A DNA stretch of 64,000 nt from positions 90,494,665 to 90,558,664 of the forward strand of contig CM050453.2 in NCBI GenBank assembly GCA_027563935.2, read 5' to 3'. Of this stretch, positions 22,880 through 35,216 are shown piece after piece. A program made the translations under genes and the position numbers. This DNA comes from Costus lasius. Taxonomy: Eukaryota; Streptophyta; Magnoliopsida; Zingiberales; Costaceae. The notes under the pieces were generated by a model that was given only the letters and a program-made list of their open reading frames with translations, ran no database searches and was not told the DNA's origin. Each line of letters begins with the position of its first letter. Positions within the stretch are counted from its first letter, which is position 1.

Positions 22880-24731
22880 TAGCACTGAGTTAGGGGAATG
22901 CTGGGCGTCATGCTAAGACAAGGCATATGCATGCGCTGCTTCAAGTTGTTGAGCTGGGACCCTTTGCTGAGTCAAGGGCTGACAATCAAAGTGCGGAGGT
23001 CAAGTGCGAGTTTGCCTCTAACCTTGTGAAGTTGCTTGTGAGATCTACGGCTGGGTGCTGATGAGTGTTATTTTTATATGATTTAAAGTCTCATTTGTAC
23101 GATCTTTTCAGGCTTAAAGTATTGTTTTATGTCTTAATTTAGTATCTTTTTCTCATAAAGTATAGAATATTCACTATTTTTTGTTTATTTGTGAAATATA
23201 TGGCTTTTTCCTACAATTTCATGAAAATTTTGAAGATTTTATGTTACGAGAAGATTCGTCACAAATCAGCGAGGTCGCAAATCAAATTTCAGCATTTTTT
23301 GAGTTTTCTATGGAGATCACAGCCTGGCCGTGATAGCCATCATGGTCGTGATCATCTCGGCATTCCAGAACAGCTTTGTACAAAAGTAATCATGGGTAGC
23401 CCATGATGGGGTTCACGGCCTTGAAGGGCTCTGACACATTTTCTGACGAGGCAAGCACAAGCGTTCTTCACAGCCGTGATCTGCCAGACTTTCATTTATG
23501 TGCTCTTCACGGCTTGGCAGTGATCATCATCACGGCTGTGAAGACGTCGCTGCAGATTAGTGCACTCGTCATGGCCTGGCTGTGACGGTCATCACGCCCG
23601 TGACACCGTCCGCAAATCCTGACCTTCCAGCGGTATTTTGCCAAATCCAATGGTCCTGGAGTCTAGAAATTGGGAAAAATTACCATGGAACCTTCCTAAC
23701 AGCTAGGGGAATCGATTTAGGTATAAAAGTTGCATTTTTGGGCGGTTACGGGGTTCGAATTTTTGAGGAACCCGACTAGGGCGAAGAAAGGGGTGAAATC
23801 TGTGTTCGAGGGCTTATTTGGATGGATTTTTTTGGGCCTATCGAGAGAAGACCAAAGATTTATCGTCTCCTACCTAAGATCTGTAATTTCCCCACCTTTC
23901 GATTGTATTTTCTAGAGTTTATGTGTGTTATACAATATATTTCATAGAGTAAACTCTATTTCGGAACTCAGGCGTAGCCCATTGAACAAATCTCTATTTG
24001 TAAAACATTTTTACTAATCTTAGTGACGTTTTTAGTAAATTGCCTATTTAATTTGGATGTACTTATTGTGTATATGTGTTTGTCTAAACATTGTATATGT
24101 GTTAAGTGTTATACAAGAAAAACCGAGAGGTGAATCGTAACACTCGACTGTCCAATTTAAACTTGTGACTTGAATTACGAGAGTCATTCAAAGTCACTCG
24201 AAAATTTACGATTGTCATAGAGCTCATTGGGTCTTTCCTAAACTAGGGCACGATCAATGAAGAAATACACCAATAAGCCAATGCGTTGATCTTCAGGGCA
24301 GCACAACATGTCGAGTGTATCTGTCACACTTTGAATCCATCACATGGCCTCCTAGGGATCAGGTTGTCCAGAGAAACTCCAAACCGTTTGTAACCAAGAT
24401 CCGTAAATCGATTCTCCATGTTCATCGAGGCCTCAGAAAAGTCGGCACCGTATCCCAGCTGCACTGTATGACTTTCATCTTCAATAATGTTCTGTAGCAG
24501 TTTAGGTTCAGGAGAAGGCGGGGCTATAGTTGGCACTAGTGGGGTCGCAGGAGGAGGGATAGTCGTTCCACCGAAGCGGCTGCTCGTTCGCATCCAATGT
24601 AAGGGTAGGTTTAATGCGTCTCTGGCCAAGTTAGCCAACCGTCCAGCACTATGTCCTATGCACGACATTCTGTATAATAAAGAACAAGTCATTAAAGGAG
24701 GATTAGTGTGATTAGAAACAGTTCTATTCAA
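22880..24731 (-). pseudogene. gag of element T, split by an LTR fragment
   Basis: 24731-24324 is open and followed, past stops, by a stretch down to about 24245 with a LCCPEDQRIGL-like block, as in Tekay/Del gag. 23058-22880 carries the poorly preserved end. Between them lies a foreign LTR-like piece (23059-24230), and the middle of gag, including any zinc knuckle, is missing. The start is placed soon after the primer site. Confidence 0.65.
23059..24230 (+). mobile_element. Athila-like LTR fragment inside T gag
   Basis: It begins TGATGAGTGTTATTT, the same kind of start as the other Athila-like LTRs but in plus orientation. U3 contains a CACGGCCTGGC..CCGTGA-type palindrome array (about 23315-23610), then a TATA-like GGTATAAAAG at about 23720. 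U5 has ACGAGAGTCA / CACTCGA motifs like the family's U5 repeats. The right edge is uncertain and no matching target duplication was found; part of gag was lost with the insertion. Confidence 0.6.
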
Positions 24732-24804
24732 GATAGCGTCCTAAGTTTCTAAGTTAATCCTAAGTCCTTAAGGTCAATCATAGGGTTCAAGTTAAACCTA
24801 CTAT

Positions 24805-24814
24805 TCTGATACCA
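24805..24814 (-). other. primer binding site, tRNA-iMet type (element T)
   Basis: Minus-strand TGGTATCAGA lies 5 bases from the 5' LTR edge; it matches the first ten bases of the standard Met primer site. Confidence 0.8.
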
Positions 24815-24819
24815 TAAAT

Positions 24820-24947
24820 TGTTACGCCCCGATGCGGCTCCCGGGCCCACGCTAGAGAGTCCACCCACGGGACGCAATGTGGTCAAACCTACCAGACAAG
24901 TTAGCGACAAATCCCAAAGTAAATAACAGGATAACAAAATTGAGTAC
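24820..24947 (-). repeat. 5' LTR of element T, piece 1
   Basis: Corresponds to 17118-17246 of the 3' LTR and ends in AGTAC (24943-24947), which is repeated at 26463-26467 on the other side of solo LTR S. Confidence 0.9.
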
Positions 24948-26462
24948 TGATGCGGCCGCAACTGCACAACTTTATCGACGTAATAAAAAGATTATCGTTC
25001 CCAATGACGGTCTGGCGGTCAAGTACTGATTACATGGTCGATCTATAGCTAGACGATTAAAAGGGTGTTTTTGCTTAGAGTCTTCTAAGTACAAGAGAGA
25101 AAATGTGAGCATTTAGTAGAAATCGTTATGGAAAGAGTCGAGATTCGGTGTTTCACCACGCTGATGAATATGAATTTAGTAAAAATAAATATTTGAACAG
25201 AAAATTAAAGTATTAAAAGGGATTTTTCCTTAGGTACAGATTACCTTCTCCCGAAGTGTAATCCAGTACCTATTTACGACAATTCTCCACTCTCGTGACA
25301 ATTACCGTAAATAGACCCTTTTAAGCTCTGTGAAAAACCATAAAAATCCTTTAAACAAATCCAAACTACTCTCGTGATTGGATTCATGAGTTTGAACAGA
25401 ATAGCTCTGGTGCTGCGATTCACCTCTCGGTTCTTCTAGTGACGTCTAAGACGTAAAATTACTTCATCATAGTAAATTATGAAATAAACACAATTCTAAT
25501 CAAATCAACTTTATAAAATTCATGTTAAAGATTTAAACAATAAGTTTAATCCATAAAACATTAATGGGTTACACCCCTAATCCCGAAAAAGGGTTTAAAT
25601 AGTCATGTTCTTTGAATACAACATGTAGTATGATGAATTCACCTTGTGATCTCAAATAAATTGCAAAGAGACACTTGGAAAGTAATTAGAACTCTTCCCC
25701 TTGATCTGGTGATGAAGCTGAAGTGTCAAATCCCCTCCTTTGCGTGATCTCTCACTAAATTTTTTCCCATAAATTGATTTTTTCCCTAGCCTCCGCCTCT
25801 ATCTGTTCTCATCCAAAGAAACTCCCTTAACTCTCCAAAAATCCTTCCTTTTATAGTTTAATTGGTCTAGAACCCATCTAGGAAGGTTCAAAGTTTGGTT
25901 AAGTTTCGACTCGATTCGGGGTCGAATCGAGTGACAAACCAAAGGGGGCAGAAAAACTCAAGGGCGGTGAATCGTTCACGACCACGGCCCTGAGTTTTTA
26001 TGTTTCTGCACATAAGTGTATTCATAGCTTGTGAATACACTGACGGCCATGGGTGTGAAAATTACGTTTAACCTCCGTTTTGCCTCAATTTGATGTACGA
26101 CCTCATCTTTTCATCACAAATCAGCCTATGGAATCAAAACTCGTAAAATCCATCATTTTTGAGTGATATTCACGGCCCATGAAGGACTCACGGGTGCAAC
26201 CGTGAATATTGCGTCTGGCCTCTGTTTCACTCCAAATTTGACGTGTGACTTCGTATTTTCCTTGAGAACTGTGCCATGGCTTCAAAACTCATAAAATTCA
26301 TCTTTTTTGAGCAATTTTATCTATATTTTCATAAAAACTAAGAACAATAAAGATTCTATACAAAAGAAGATATAAACATTCAAAATTATATAAAATTATT
26401 TAATTAAGCCCAAAATATCATGTAAAATACAGGAAAAAATATAATGTAAATGCAACTCATCA
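24948..26462 (-). mobile_element. solo Athila-like LTR S with AGTAC target duplication
   Basis: On the plus strand it starts TGATGCGGCCGC and ends AACTCATCA, so the ends are inverted TGATG..CATCA, and it is flanked by AGTAC on both sides. No interior is attached: the typical outcome of recombination between two LTRs. On the minus strand a TATA box ACTATAAAAGG lies near 25855, with an array of TTCACGG..CCGTGAA palindromes upstream (26230-25960). CTCTCGTGA motifs occur near 25295 and 25370. Confidence 0.9.
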
Positions 26463-27302
26463 AGTACACATCATAGTACAACAACGTCATCTGGTCTACG
26501 ACTAGGCATACAAAATACAGATCTAGGTACAACACTGCTGCATGCATATAATCTGACAGAAAAATAAGTAAATAATTACACCCCTATAGTGGCCACTAGT
26601 GCTAGCTATCTAATCAGCTCCAAGAGGAGCGGCATCTGAACCTGGAAGAGAAGGAAGAGGGGGTTAGCCAAAAGGGCTAAGCAAGGATAAAGAGGGATAT
26701 GATACATGTACAGTAGATAAGGTTATTTCACAAAATCTACTAGTGTCCTTCGTGCACAATAAATATATATCGCAAATCAACAGAGTATAAAAAATATAGC
26801 AACATGCAAATATAAAACAGAGCTAGGCCAATCGTCCTATAGGACACGCACTCCAGGAGGAGTGGTCCTCAGTGTCAGCTCTAAACAAAGAGGATGATTG
26901 CCCGTCGGCAGTCCACTGGTGTAGCAACCAACACCAATCACCCCGAAGTTGATATACGACACTAGGCGATGCTGCCAGTCGACATCATATAATGCTAGTG
27001 GTCCTCACACCACGACTATATCCAATGGCCAATAAAGAAAAACTCATAGCCATCACCCCCATCAGGCTACGACATTCAACTTCGGTTGGTCCAATCCCCC
27101 CTCCTATGTCCGACCGACAACATAATAAAATCATACCAACCCAATAAGTAAAGCTTTACAGGTACTATTATATAGCCACAAGTAATCATAATATCATGCC
27201 ATCATAAACAAATAAACATCATAACTAAAATCAGAAAGCATGCAGTCATGTGTATGTCCAATAAAATAGGGCAACACTACAATGGAAAAAGATACAGATC
27301 AA
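26463..27302 (-). repeat. 5' LTR of element T, piece 2
   Basis: Matches about 17242-18045 of the 3' LTR. It ends where element D begins; the following ~700 bp of LTR are missing. Confidence 0.85.
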
Positions 27303-27511
27303 AAGTTTATAATCCAAGATGAATAAAATTTTCATAATCTATAAGATGGCATTCATATTCAATTCGTATAAACGATCGTAAACTCTTTTTCAACAAATCT
27401 AATTTACCCTCAAGAAAAATTTTTACTGATAGATCCCAAAGAAAGTTCTGTAAACAACTCTTTAAAGCAAACTGATCTTTGAACCGTTATCTGCCCTTTT
27501 TCTATTAGCAC

Positions 27512-29365
27512 TGTTGTACTCCGCAAGTGCACGGATACTCGAAGTAATAAAGAAAGATATCGAACCATAGAGACCTTATTGTTATGTACTAAATAGTTAT
27601 ATTCTTACTAGCTAAGCAATCGATTATAATGCAAGTAAATGATAGAAAGAACACAAAATCAGAGAGAAACTAGGATTAGGGTTTCATCCACCTTAATTTC
27701 AATGGCTAGATAGAAGTAAAAGGTCGTCAGCCTAATTTTATCATGATAAAGATTTAATTTACTTCATAAAAGGATTATCTCACTTTCGTGCAGACAATCA
27801 TATAGTGATCGATCCTCGCTTTCGCGCAAGCTCTATCCCAAGCTGAAAATATGTAAATCATCAATTGAAGGACTCAAGGATCACTTTCGTGCATCTGAAT
27901 TCTAAGTTGATTATCTCAAGTGGAATCTCAAGGATCACTTTCGTGCATCCGAGTCTTAGCACAGGTTCTACTTATGGTTTTCTAATGCTCCGATCCTCAC
28001 TTTCCCACAAGATCTTTACGTTTAACAAAATAACTCAATCCTAGATTCAAATTATCAAACATGGCAATAAAACTACTAAAAATCAGAATTCAAAGAACAA
28101 ACCTAATTTCTTATGATAAGTTCCAAACTCAATGATTTCTAGGGTTCCAAGTTTCACAATCAACCTCTGAGTCTATTTTGCAAAACTCTAAAACATGCAT
28201 GATAATAAGAATACTTCAGAGAATTATAGGGAATCGTCACATAAGTAGAATTATCACAACAAAATTATTCTGACGAAATAAAAGTTATCTAGTCATATAA
28301 AATCAAGGGAAATTACTCCCCCATGTCCCATAAAGATGTTTAAGCTAGCATGGAGGAAGAATTATAATAAATCATAATTTAGAATGATCAGAAATTGAAA
28401 AGAAGGGAAAATCAACTTTACAGTACGGCTGTAATGAAAATTACGGCCGTAATTTTGGTCATGAACAGTGCAGGCGCCTCTTCTTTTATTGATTTCTCCT
28501 CCGATCGATCTCCTTTCGCTCTAAAACTTCCGGGGTATCCTCTCCTCCTCCAAGCGAAGCTTGCCCTGAAATTTCACGGCCGGAGATGCGCTGTACGCTT
28601 CCCGGCGGCGAAACCTAAGGCGGCAGCGTGTAACGCGATTTCTCCCTCGACAGGGATGAAAATTAGGGCTTTCACCCTTGTCGTGTTCTCCTCCTCCGAG
28701 GCTTTTTTTTTTCCTTCTTATAGCTTTGAATTTAAGGGCCTGAATTGTTCGCAATCGATCACGCAAAAATTGGAGTCAAATTTGACCGTGAAAATCGCGT
28801 CTCCAGGTTGTAATTACGGCCGTAATATTGGTTATGGCACTGCCGTAATTTCTGCAAAGTTCTTCTATACAGGATTCGACAAGAATTACGGTACCGTGTA
28901 ATGTTTTACGGTAGTGCCGTAATATTTGGAAATCTTTCGGGTCGGAAGTTGCTTCAAAATACGGCACCATGATTTTAGTTACGCCGAGTGCCGTAATTTC
29001 TCCCAAATCTTCTATACGGAACTCACCCAAAATACGGCAGTGTTCCAAAATTACGGTAGTACTCAAAAATATGGTACCATAATTATAATTATGGCACTGC
29101 CGTAATTTGGGTTTTGATTCCGATTTGCGTGAAATTTCTCATGTAACTTCTTCTTGATGATGGGAATACTTCTATGTATCTGATTTTGCTTGAAGACGCC
29201 TTAAAATCGTGCCTTTTTACCTGAAAATCATCAAAAACCAATATAGAAGTAGATTATGCAATATTTGATTAAAAAAAAGGCATAAAAATAAGCAAAGATG
29301 TAAGAATATGACACAAAAAGATTAATGAAATGACACAAAATATATTATAAATATTGGTGTCATCA
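27512..29365 (-). repeat. 3' LTR of element C
   Basis: 1854 bp, near-identical in layout to 33372-35216. The palindrome array lies at 28795-29105 (U3), and a TATA-like CTATAAGAAG on the minus strand near 28720. Five CACTTTCGTGCA-type motifs lie in 27785-28015. Confidence 0.9.
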
Positions 29366-31429
29366 AACACATATGGCTCAAACTTTGCTTGTCCTCAAGC
29401 AAATAAATAGAATAAAGAACAATGCAATGGAAAATATACTTTCTTATGAAAAATAAATTTCTAAAATATAATCACTCATGAAATATTCCACCAACTTTTT
29501 ACACAAGATTTCAGATAAATAAATAGTTCTCTGAAATTAATCTTTAAGATTCACAACTTTGATCAAATAAAATTTCGCAACTCGCACAATAAATAGAATC
29601 TCAGTCTCATGAATTCACCCAAGTTTCAGTTTAAATCTATCATACTTTTGTTTACAGGAATAAGATCTCCAAAATCTTTTTCCACATCAAAATATTTCTT
29701 TTCTAAATTTTCTTTTATTGTATTTTTGATGGTATATACCCACATAGATACACACTTTTTATTTGAACTTCAACCCTTGTCTTCGGTACCACTGTCAATT
29801 TTACACAGTGCCAAGTAGGGGAGTTATTTTTTTTCTCTCTTTTTCTTTTTTATAGACTTCAACCCATGTCCTTTGGTACCACCGTCAATTTTGCACAGTG
29901 CCAAGTAGGAAAGTCTCTCTCTCTTTGTGGATCTTGGATTCTTTCTTCCAAACAAATAGTAAGATAAACTAAACATCAACTAGGTTAATCAATTGAGATT
30001 AATTCAAAAATTAGACTCATATGCTCATTTTATTCAAGAAAGATGTTTCACTCTTATATTGCATTCATCAAACAACATACCTACCCAAAACTATATGCAA
30101 CAATTAATGAAATATTTCAACAAGTAGATATATATTGAAGAAATAAATTCAACATAATAGAAATATCTCCATTTAGGCATATGCATAACATTCATCATCA
30201 TAGAAAAATTTACACACCTCTCATCACATGAATTTAAGTCATAAAAATTTTTAAACATCAAAAATATCAAAATCAATGCAAAAGACGTGAAGCATGAAAC
30301 TCATCTAGTCAAAAGTGTAAAATGACAGATTCAAGCAATGACAATGAATAGAAATCTCAGTTAGTGATACAATCATAGCAAATAGCAAAAGAAATCTAGT
30401 AGCAACACCATACAATCATATCTAATAAGATCACTAGAAAGTGCAAACAATACTCACAAAACTATATAGCAAGCTTAATCGTTGTCAGGCCAGATGCAGC
30501 TGGGTTCAAAGATGTGTCTTTTGAAAATTTTACCTGCATAATTTAAGATACATAAGGCTCATACCAAAAATAGTATCTAACAAAATAATAATAATAATTT
30601 TCTCAAGGGAGAATTAGAGATGTCGCCAGAGGTCTGAAGAAGATGCCGGTGGAAAGAGCTGATGCAGGCGAGAAGTAGAGGTGGAACAGATGCTAGCTGA
30701 AAAGCTACTAGCAATGATGATGATGGTGCCGACAGTAGAGTGAGTAATCTCCAGTGGCCTCCTAGAGACTACAGTCATGGTGGCGAGATCATCAGCTGGT
30801 GCAAAAGATAGCACTACAAAAAAATAAGAGTCACTAATGAAGATCCTACTGCAAAAATAAATAAAATCAATAGAAAGAGAGGCAGTAGAAGAAGTAAGAG
30901 GCTACTCATGGTATAATCCAGTGTCGACGGCTAGAAACAGTGGTATTAGAGGCAGCTTTAGTGGTGGTGGTTGGGCTAGCTAGAGGTGCTGCAAATCAGG
31001 AGAAGAAGCTGTAGGTGTCCAAGGATAGCAGAGCAGCATACTGATTCAGTTATGAAAAGTAGCTATACCCAAGAATAAGATTTAATGATCCATAAAGAAA
31101 TTAGACAGAACCACGAAGTAGAATAAAACTTGTTCTTTCCGGGTGTATGAAAATTAAAGGATCAAAATCTGCCATGAATTTAGGGTATTAACAGAAAGAA
31201 GGCTACTCATAATACTAAATAAAAAACTGCACAGAAGTTAATCAGATTTGAAAAGTTGTCATGCGTTATAGGATGATCCAAGGACTTTAAAATTCTGCAA
31301 AAATATCCAAATAGTAGAAAAAGATGAGCAGTTTATGTTTGTGCCCAAGATCAAAAATTTTCTCAACCCAGTTTCTTAAAATCATAGCGAGAAAATACCT
31401 AATCAGATAAGAAGAATGCAGTTTTTAAA
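29366..31429 (-). other. non-coding 3' interior of element C
   Basis: Next to the LTR, the minus strand reads CTTGAGGACAAGCAAAG, a common lead-in to the 3' LTR in Athila elements. Two hairpin copies lie at 29785-29905. A G+C-richer GCTGG/GATG stretch at 30600-31060 corresponds to those in D and E. No protein was recognised. Confidence 0.6.
29785..29905. repeat. paired hairpins near the 3' LTR of C
   Basis: CACTGT (29790-29795) and ACAGTG (29805-29810) enclose a loop containing TCAATTTT. A second copy starting near 29875 reads CACCGT with ACAGTG, one mismatch. Both sit in a repeated context: ACTTCAACCC..GGTACCA before, GCCAAGTAGG after. See E for the compensated version. Confidence 0.7.
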
Positions 31430-31790
31430 TTACAGGCATAATATTCATTACGGCAGTGCCGTAATATGCACAAAACTCTCGGGTCAAAAATATGATGGAA
31501 TTACAGTACCATAAAAATGGTTACGGTAGTGCCGTAAAAGTCACCTAACCTTCTGGTGAAAATGAACCAAAAATACGGTACCGTGAAAATGATTACGGCA
31601 CCGTTGTAAAAGCCATAAAACTTTCGGATAAGAAAACACTCAAAATTACGGCACGTGAAGTCGAAAACAGTCATAAATTACGGTACCGTAAAATTGATTA
31701 CGGTAGTGCCGTAAAAATCAGTTAACTCTCAGGAAAGAAATCAATCCAAATTACGGCCCGTGAAAAATATTACGGCAGTGCCGTATTTTG
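31430..31790. repeat. palindrome-repeat array, interior of C
   Basis: Five units of about 72 bp. TTACGGCAGTGCCGTAA is perfect at 31448-31464; other units pair TACGGTACCGT with TTACGGTAGTGCCGTAA a few bases apart. It lies downstream of the ORF and hairpin, as in A and E. Confidence 0.85.
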
Positions 31791-32136
31791 CTCAAAATTT
31801 GATTTTTCCTGCAAAACGAGAAGAAAAATTAATTCTAAAAATAAACTAAAATAAAAGAAACTAAACTAAGGTAAGAGTGCTTGGGTTGCCTCCCAAGAAG
31901 TGCTAATTTTTAGGTCCATAGCTTGACCAAAAATCAAATTTCATGGTGAAGCAGGTGGATCGGTACCAAAGTAAATAGCATATAATTTTCTGCATTTCCT
32001 TTGTCCAGAAAGTTTAGCCACTAATCCAAACATCCAAAATTTCATGTAAATCACAATCACCGTAGCTTTCTTAAATATGCAGAAATCAAAATCAAAATTC
32101 AATTCTACTCAAAGGATATTCAATGATCTTCCTATA

Positions 32137-33111
32137 TTAATGAGAAAGCAAAATCATTAGCCTTTTCTTCAAATTTATATCTTCAATTACAATAGGATTT
32201 TGATCAAAAGATTCAAATATTGGATCATGGAAATAGTCTTTCTGTCTCAAATTAGATTCCTCAATAAAACATAATTTTTCAAACAAATCATTAGAGTGAG
32301 ATTCTTCGGTATTCATATTTTTCAAGTCTTTTTCAAGTTCCTCATGCCCATCATTAAATAATTTATCAATTTCAAAGTTATCAACAAAATCAAAGTGAGA
32401 CTTTCCAAAATCAATTTCCTCATGCCTTTCCACAAAACATTCATCATCAGAAGAATCAAAAGAATCAATCTCAGAATTAAAAGAATCAGATAATATATCA
32501 TCAAAAGAATCAATCTCATCACTATCACTAGAATCAAGAGGTGATTTTTCAAATTCAATTTTCTCAAACTTTTCCACAAATAAATTTTCAGATGAATCAA
32601 AATCAGAGTGAGATTCATTAATGTTCACATAAGGCTCAATCTCAAAACAATCATAATCAGAGGGCAAATTTTCTAAATCAATTTCTTCAGTTTCCAAATC
32701 AAACTCAAATGAACAAGCTTGTTGTGCTATGTGGGTTTCTAAAATTTTCTTATGAGCTGTTAAAGATTCTACTTGAGATGCATGCTGACTAATCATTCCC
32801 TTAAGATCTTCAATATTCTTACTTCGATTTGTCATAAATTTTTCAAGCATGGAATTTAACCTAGAATTTTTTGTATCCTCAAAGTATAGTTTAGAAACAT
32901 GATTTGAAGGAGTTAAACATTGGCAATCAGAAGCATAATGATCAGAACATCTACAAATATTACATCTAATAGAAGAAATAGAGTGTAATTTCAATTTATC
33001 TTCAAGAGTGCACAAATGAATCATCTTTATACTTACCTTGTGGCATGTATGTCTCACCTCTTTCAGTTGCCCACGAGTTATGATTAAAAGACATATCTTC
33101 AAATCTATCAA
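32137..33111 (-). CDS. zinc-knuckle / acidic protein of element C
   Basis: 324 codons. Near residues 51-64 a CX2CX4HX4C knuckle (CNICRCSDHYASDC) is intact, as in gag nucleocapsids. Next comes a probable coiled segment (LNSMLEKFMTNRSKNIEDLK, then an SLTAHKKILETHIAQQ block) that resembles the part following the knuckle in Athila gag. The rest is an Asp/Glu/Ser/Phe-rich tract with repeated ESHSDFD-like phrases. The frame stops before the C-terminal block seen in E; that block (FWMFGLVA-like, ending TDPPASP) follows in another frame. I infer a gag C-terminal remnant retained when gag's head and pol were lost. RNA binding through the knuckle is likely but unproven. Confidence 0.7.
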   Translation of the reverse strand: MIDLKICLLIITRGQLKEVRHTCHKVSIKMIHLCTLEDKLKLHSISSIRCNICRCSDHYASDCQCLTPSNHVSKLYFEDTKNSRLNSMLEKFMTNRSKNIEDLKGMISQHASQVESLTAHKKILETHIAQQACSFEFDLETEEIDLENLPSDYDCFEIEPYVNINESHSDFDSSENLFVEKFEKIEFEKSPLDSSDSDEIDSFDDILSDSFNSEIDSFDSSDDECFVERHEEIDFGKSHFDFVDNFEIDKLFNDGHEELEKDLKNMNTEESHSNDLFEKLCFIEESNLRQKDYFHDPIFESFDQNPIVIEDINLKKRLMILLSH

Positions 33112-33348
33112 AAACAGAAAGATTATCCAACACTAATCAATCAAAAATATTCTCTTTTTTTTATAGGATATATAAAAAAAATTAGAAAATATAAAACATA
33201 AACAAATTCACAAATTTAAGAAGTCACAGTTCTATCACAACTTGTAAAATCCAAAACCTGGAAAAACAGAAAATAAAGTTAAATCTAAAGCAAATAAAAC
33301 TTAGTCTAGCAATACTAACAACTATTTTGATATTAACAAAACTAAGGT

Positions 33349-33366
33349 CCCCGGCAACGGCGCCAA
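33349..33366 (-). other. primer binding site, tRNA-Asp type (element C)
   Basis: Perfect 18-base match to the site in element A, 5 bases from the 5' LTR edge. Confidence 0.9.
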
Positions 33367-33371
33367 AAACT

Positions 33372-35216
33372 TGTTGTACTCCGCAAGTGCACGGATACTT
33401 GAAGTAATAAAAAAAGATATCGAACCATAGAGACCTTATTGTTAAGTATCAAATAGTTATTCTTACTAGCTAAGCAATCGATTATAATGCAAGTAAATGA
33501 TAGAAAACACAAAATCAGAGAGAAAATGGGACTACGGTTTCATCCACCTTAATTTCAATGGCTAGATAGAAATAAAAGGTCGTCAGTCTAATATTATCAT
33601 AATAAAGATTTAATTTACTACATAAAAGGATTATCTCACTTTCGTGCAGACAATCATGCAGAGATTGATCTTCGCTTTCGCGCAAGACCTATCTCAAGCC
33701 GAAAATAAGTAAATCATCAATCGAAGGACTCAAGGATCACTTTCGTGCATTCGAATCCTAAGTTGATTATCTCAAGTTGAATCTCAAGGATCACTTTCGT
33801 GCATCCGAGTCTCAACACAGGTTCTACTTATGGTTTTCCAATGCTCCGATCCTCACTTTCGCACAATATCTTTACGTTTAACAAAATAACTCAATCCTAG
33901 ATTCAAATTATCAAACATGGCAATAAAACTACTAAAAATCAGAATTCAAAGAACAAACCTAATTTCTTACGATAAGTTCCAAACTCAATGATTTCTAGGG
34001 TTCCAAGTTTCATAATTAACCTCTCAGACTATTTTGCAAAACTCTAAAATATGCATGATAATAACAATACTTCAGAGAATTATAGGCAATCGTCACATAA
34101 GTAGAATTATCACAACAAAATTATTCTGACGAAATAAAAGTTATCTAGTCATATAAAATCAAAGGAAATTACTCCCCCATGTCCCATAAAGATGTTTAAG
34201 CTAGCATGGAAGACGAATTACAATAAATCATAGTTTAGAATGATTAAAAATTGAAAAGAAGGGAAAATCAACTTTACAGTACGGCTGTAATGAAAATTAT
34301 AGCCGTAATTTTGGTCGTGAACAGTGCAGACGCCTCTTCTGTCGTTGATTTCTCCTCCGATCGATCTCCTTTCGCTCTAAAACTTCTAGGATATCCTCTC
34401 CTCCTCCAAGCGAAGCTTCCCCTCAAATTTCACGGCCGGAGAGGCGTTGTACGCTTCTCGGCGGCAAAACCTAAGGCGGCAGCGTGTAACGCGATTTCTC
34501 CCTCGACAGTGGATGAAAATTAGGGCTTTCGCCCTTGGCGTGTTCTCCTCCTCTGAGGCTTTTTTTTTCCTTCTTACACCTTTGAATTTAAGGGCCTGAA
34601 TAGTCCGCAATCGATCGCACAAAAATCAGACTCAAATTTGACCGTGAAAATCGCGTCTCCAGGTTGTAATTACGGTCGTAATATTGGTTACTGCACTGCC
34701 GTAATTTCTGCAAAGTTCTTCTGTATAGGATTCGACAAGAATTACGGTACCGTGTAATGTTTTACAGTAGTGCCGTAATATCTGGAAATCTTTCGAGTCG
34801 GAAGTTGCTTCAAAATACGGCATCGTGATTTTAGTTACGGTAGTGCCATAATTTCTCCCAAATATTCTATACGGAACTCACCCAAAATACGGCAGTGTTC
34901 CAAAATTGCGGTAGTACTCGAAAATACAGTACCGTAATTAAAATTAAAACACAGCCATAATTTGGGTTTTGACTCCGATTTCCGTGAAATTTGTCATGTA
35001 ACTTCTTCTTGATGATGGGAATTCTTCTATGTATCTAATTTTGCTTGAAGACACCTTAAAATCGTGCCTTTTTACCTGAAAATTATCAAAAAGCAAAATA
35101 GAAGTAGATTCTGCAATATTTGATAAAAAAGACATAAAAATAAGCAAAGATGTAAGAATATGACATAAAAGACCAATGAAATGACACAAAATATACTATA
35201 AATATTGGTGTCATCA
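33372..35216 (-). repeat. 5' LTR of element C
   Basis: 1845 bp, partner of 27512-29365. Array at 34665-34965; CACTTTCGTGCA-type motifs at about 33638-33860. The two LTRs are very similar by eye, with scattered transitions. Confidence 0.9.

Larger units (their letters stand above)
27512..35216 (-). mobile_element. complete non-autonomous Athila-like element C, 7.7 kb
   Basis: LTRs at 27512-29365 and 33372-35216 start TGTTGTACTCC and end GGTGTCATCA on the plus strand. AGCAC flanks the element on both sides (27507-27511 and 35217-35221). An intact tRNA-Asp primer site lies at 33349-33366. The interior holds a single ORF with a zinc knuckle (32137-33111), the CTTGGG hairpin, a palindrome array (31430-31790) and paired hairpins near the 3' LTR. 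There is no RT, RNase H, integrase or protease, so it would need proteins from a partner such as an intact relative of A. Confidence 0.9.

Noticed and set aside
28395..28901. 168-codon frame in the LTR of C
   Set aside because: The partner LTR (34251-34523) has stops in the same frame; it overlaps the TATA region and U3 array.
31430..31790. CRISPR-like pattern of short palindromic repeats and spacers
   Set aside because: Repeats and spacers are both similar between units, repeats are inexact, the setting is a plant LTR element and no cas-like genes exist.
32322..32618. Leucine/isoleucine-rich 98-codon frame resembling membrane segments
   Set aside because: It is a shadow frame of the acidic repeat ORF (GAT/GAA codons read one base off).
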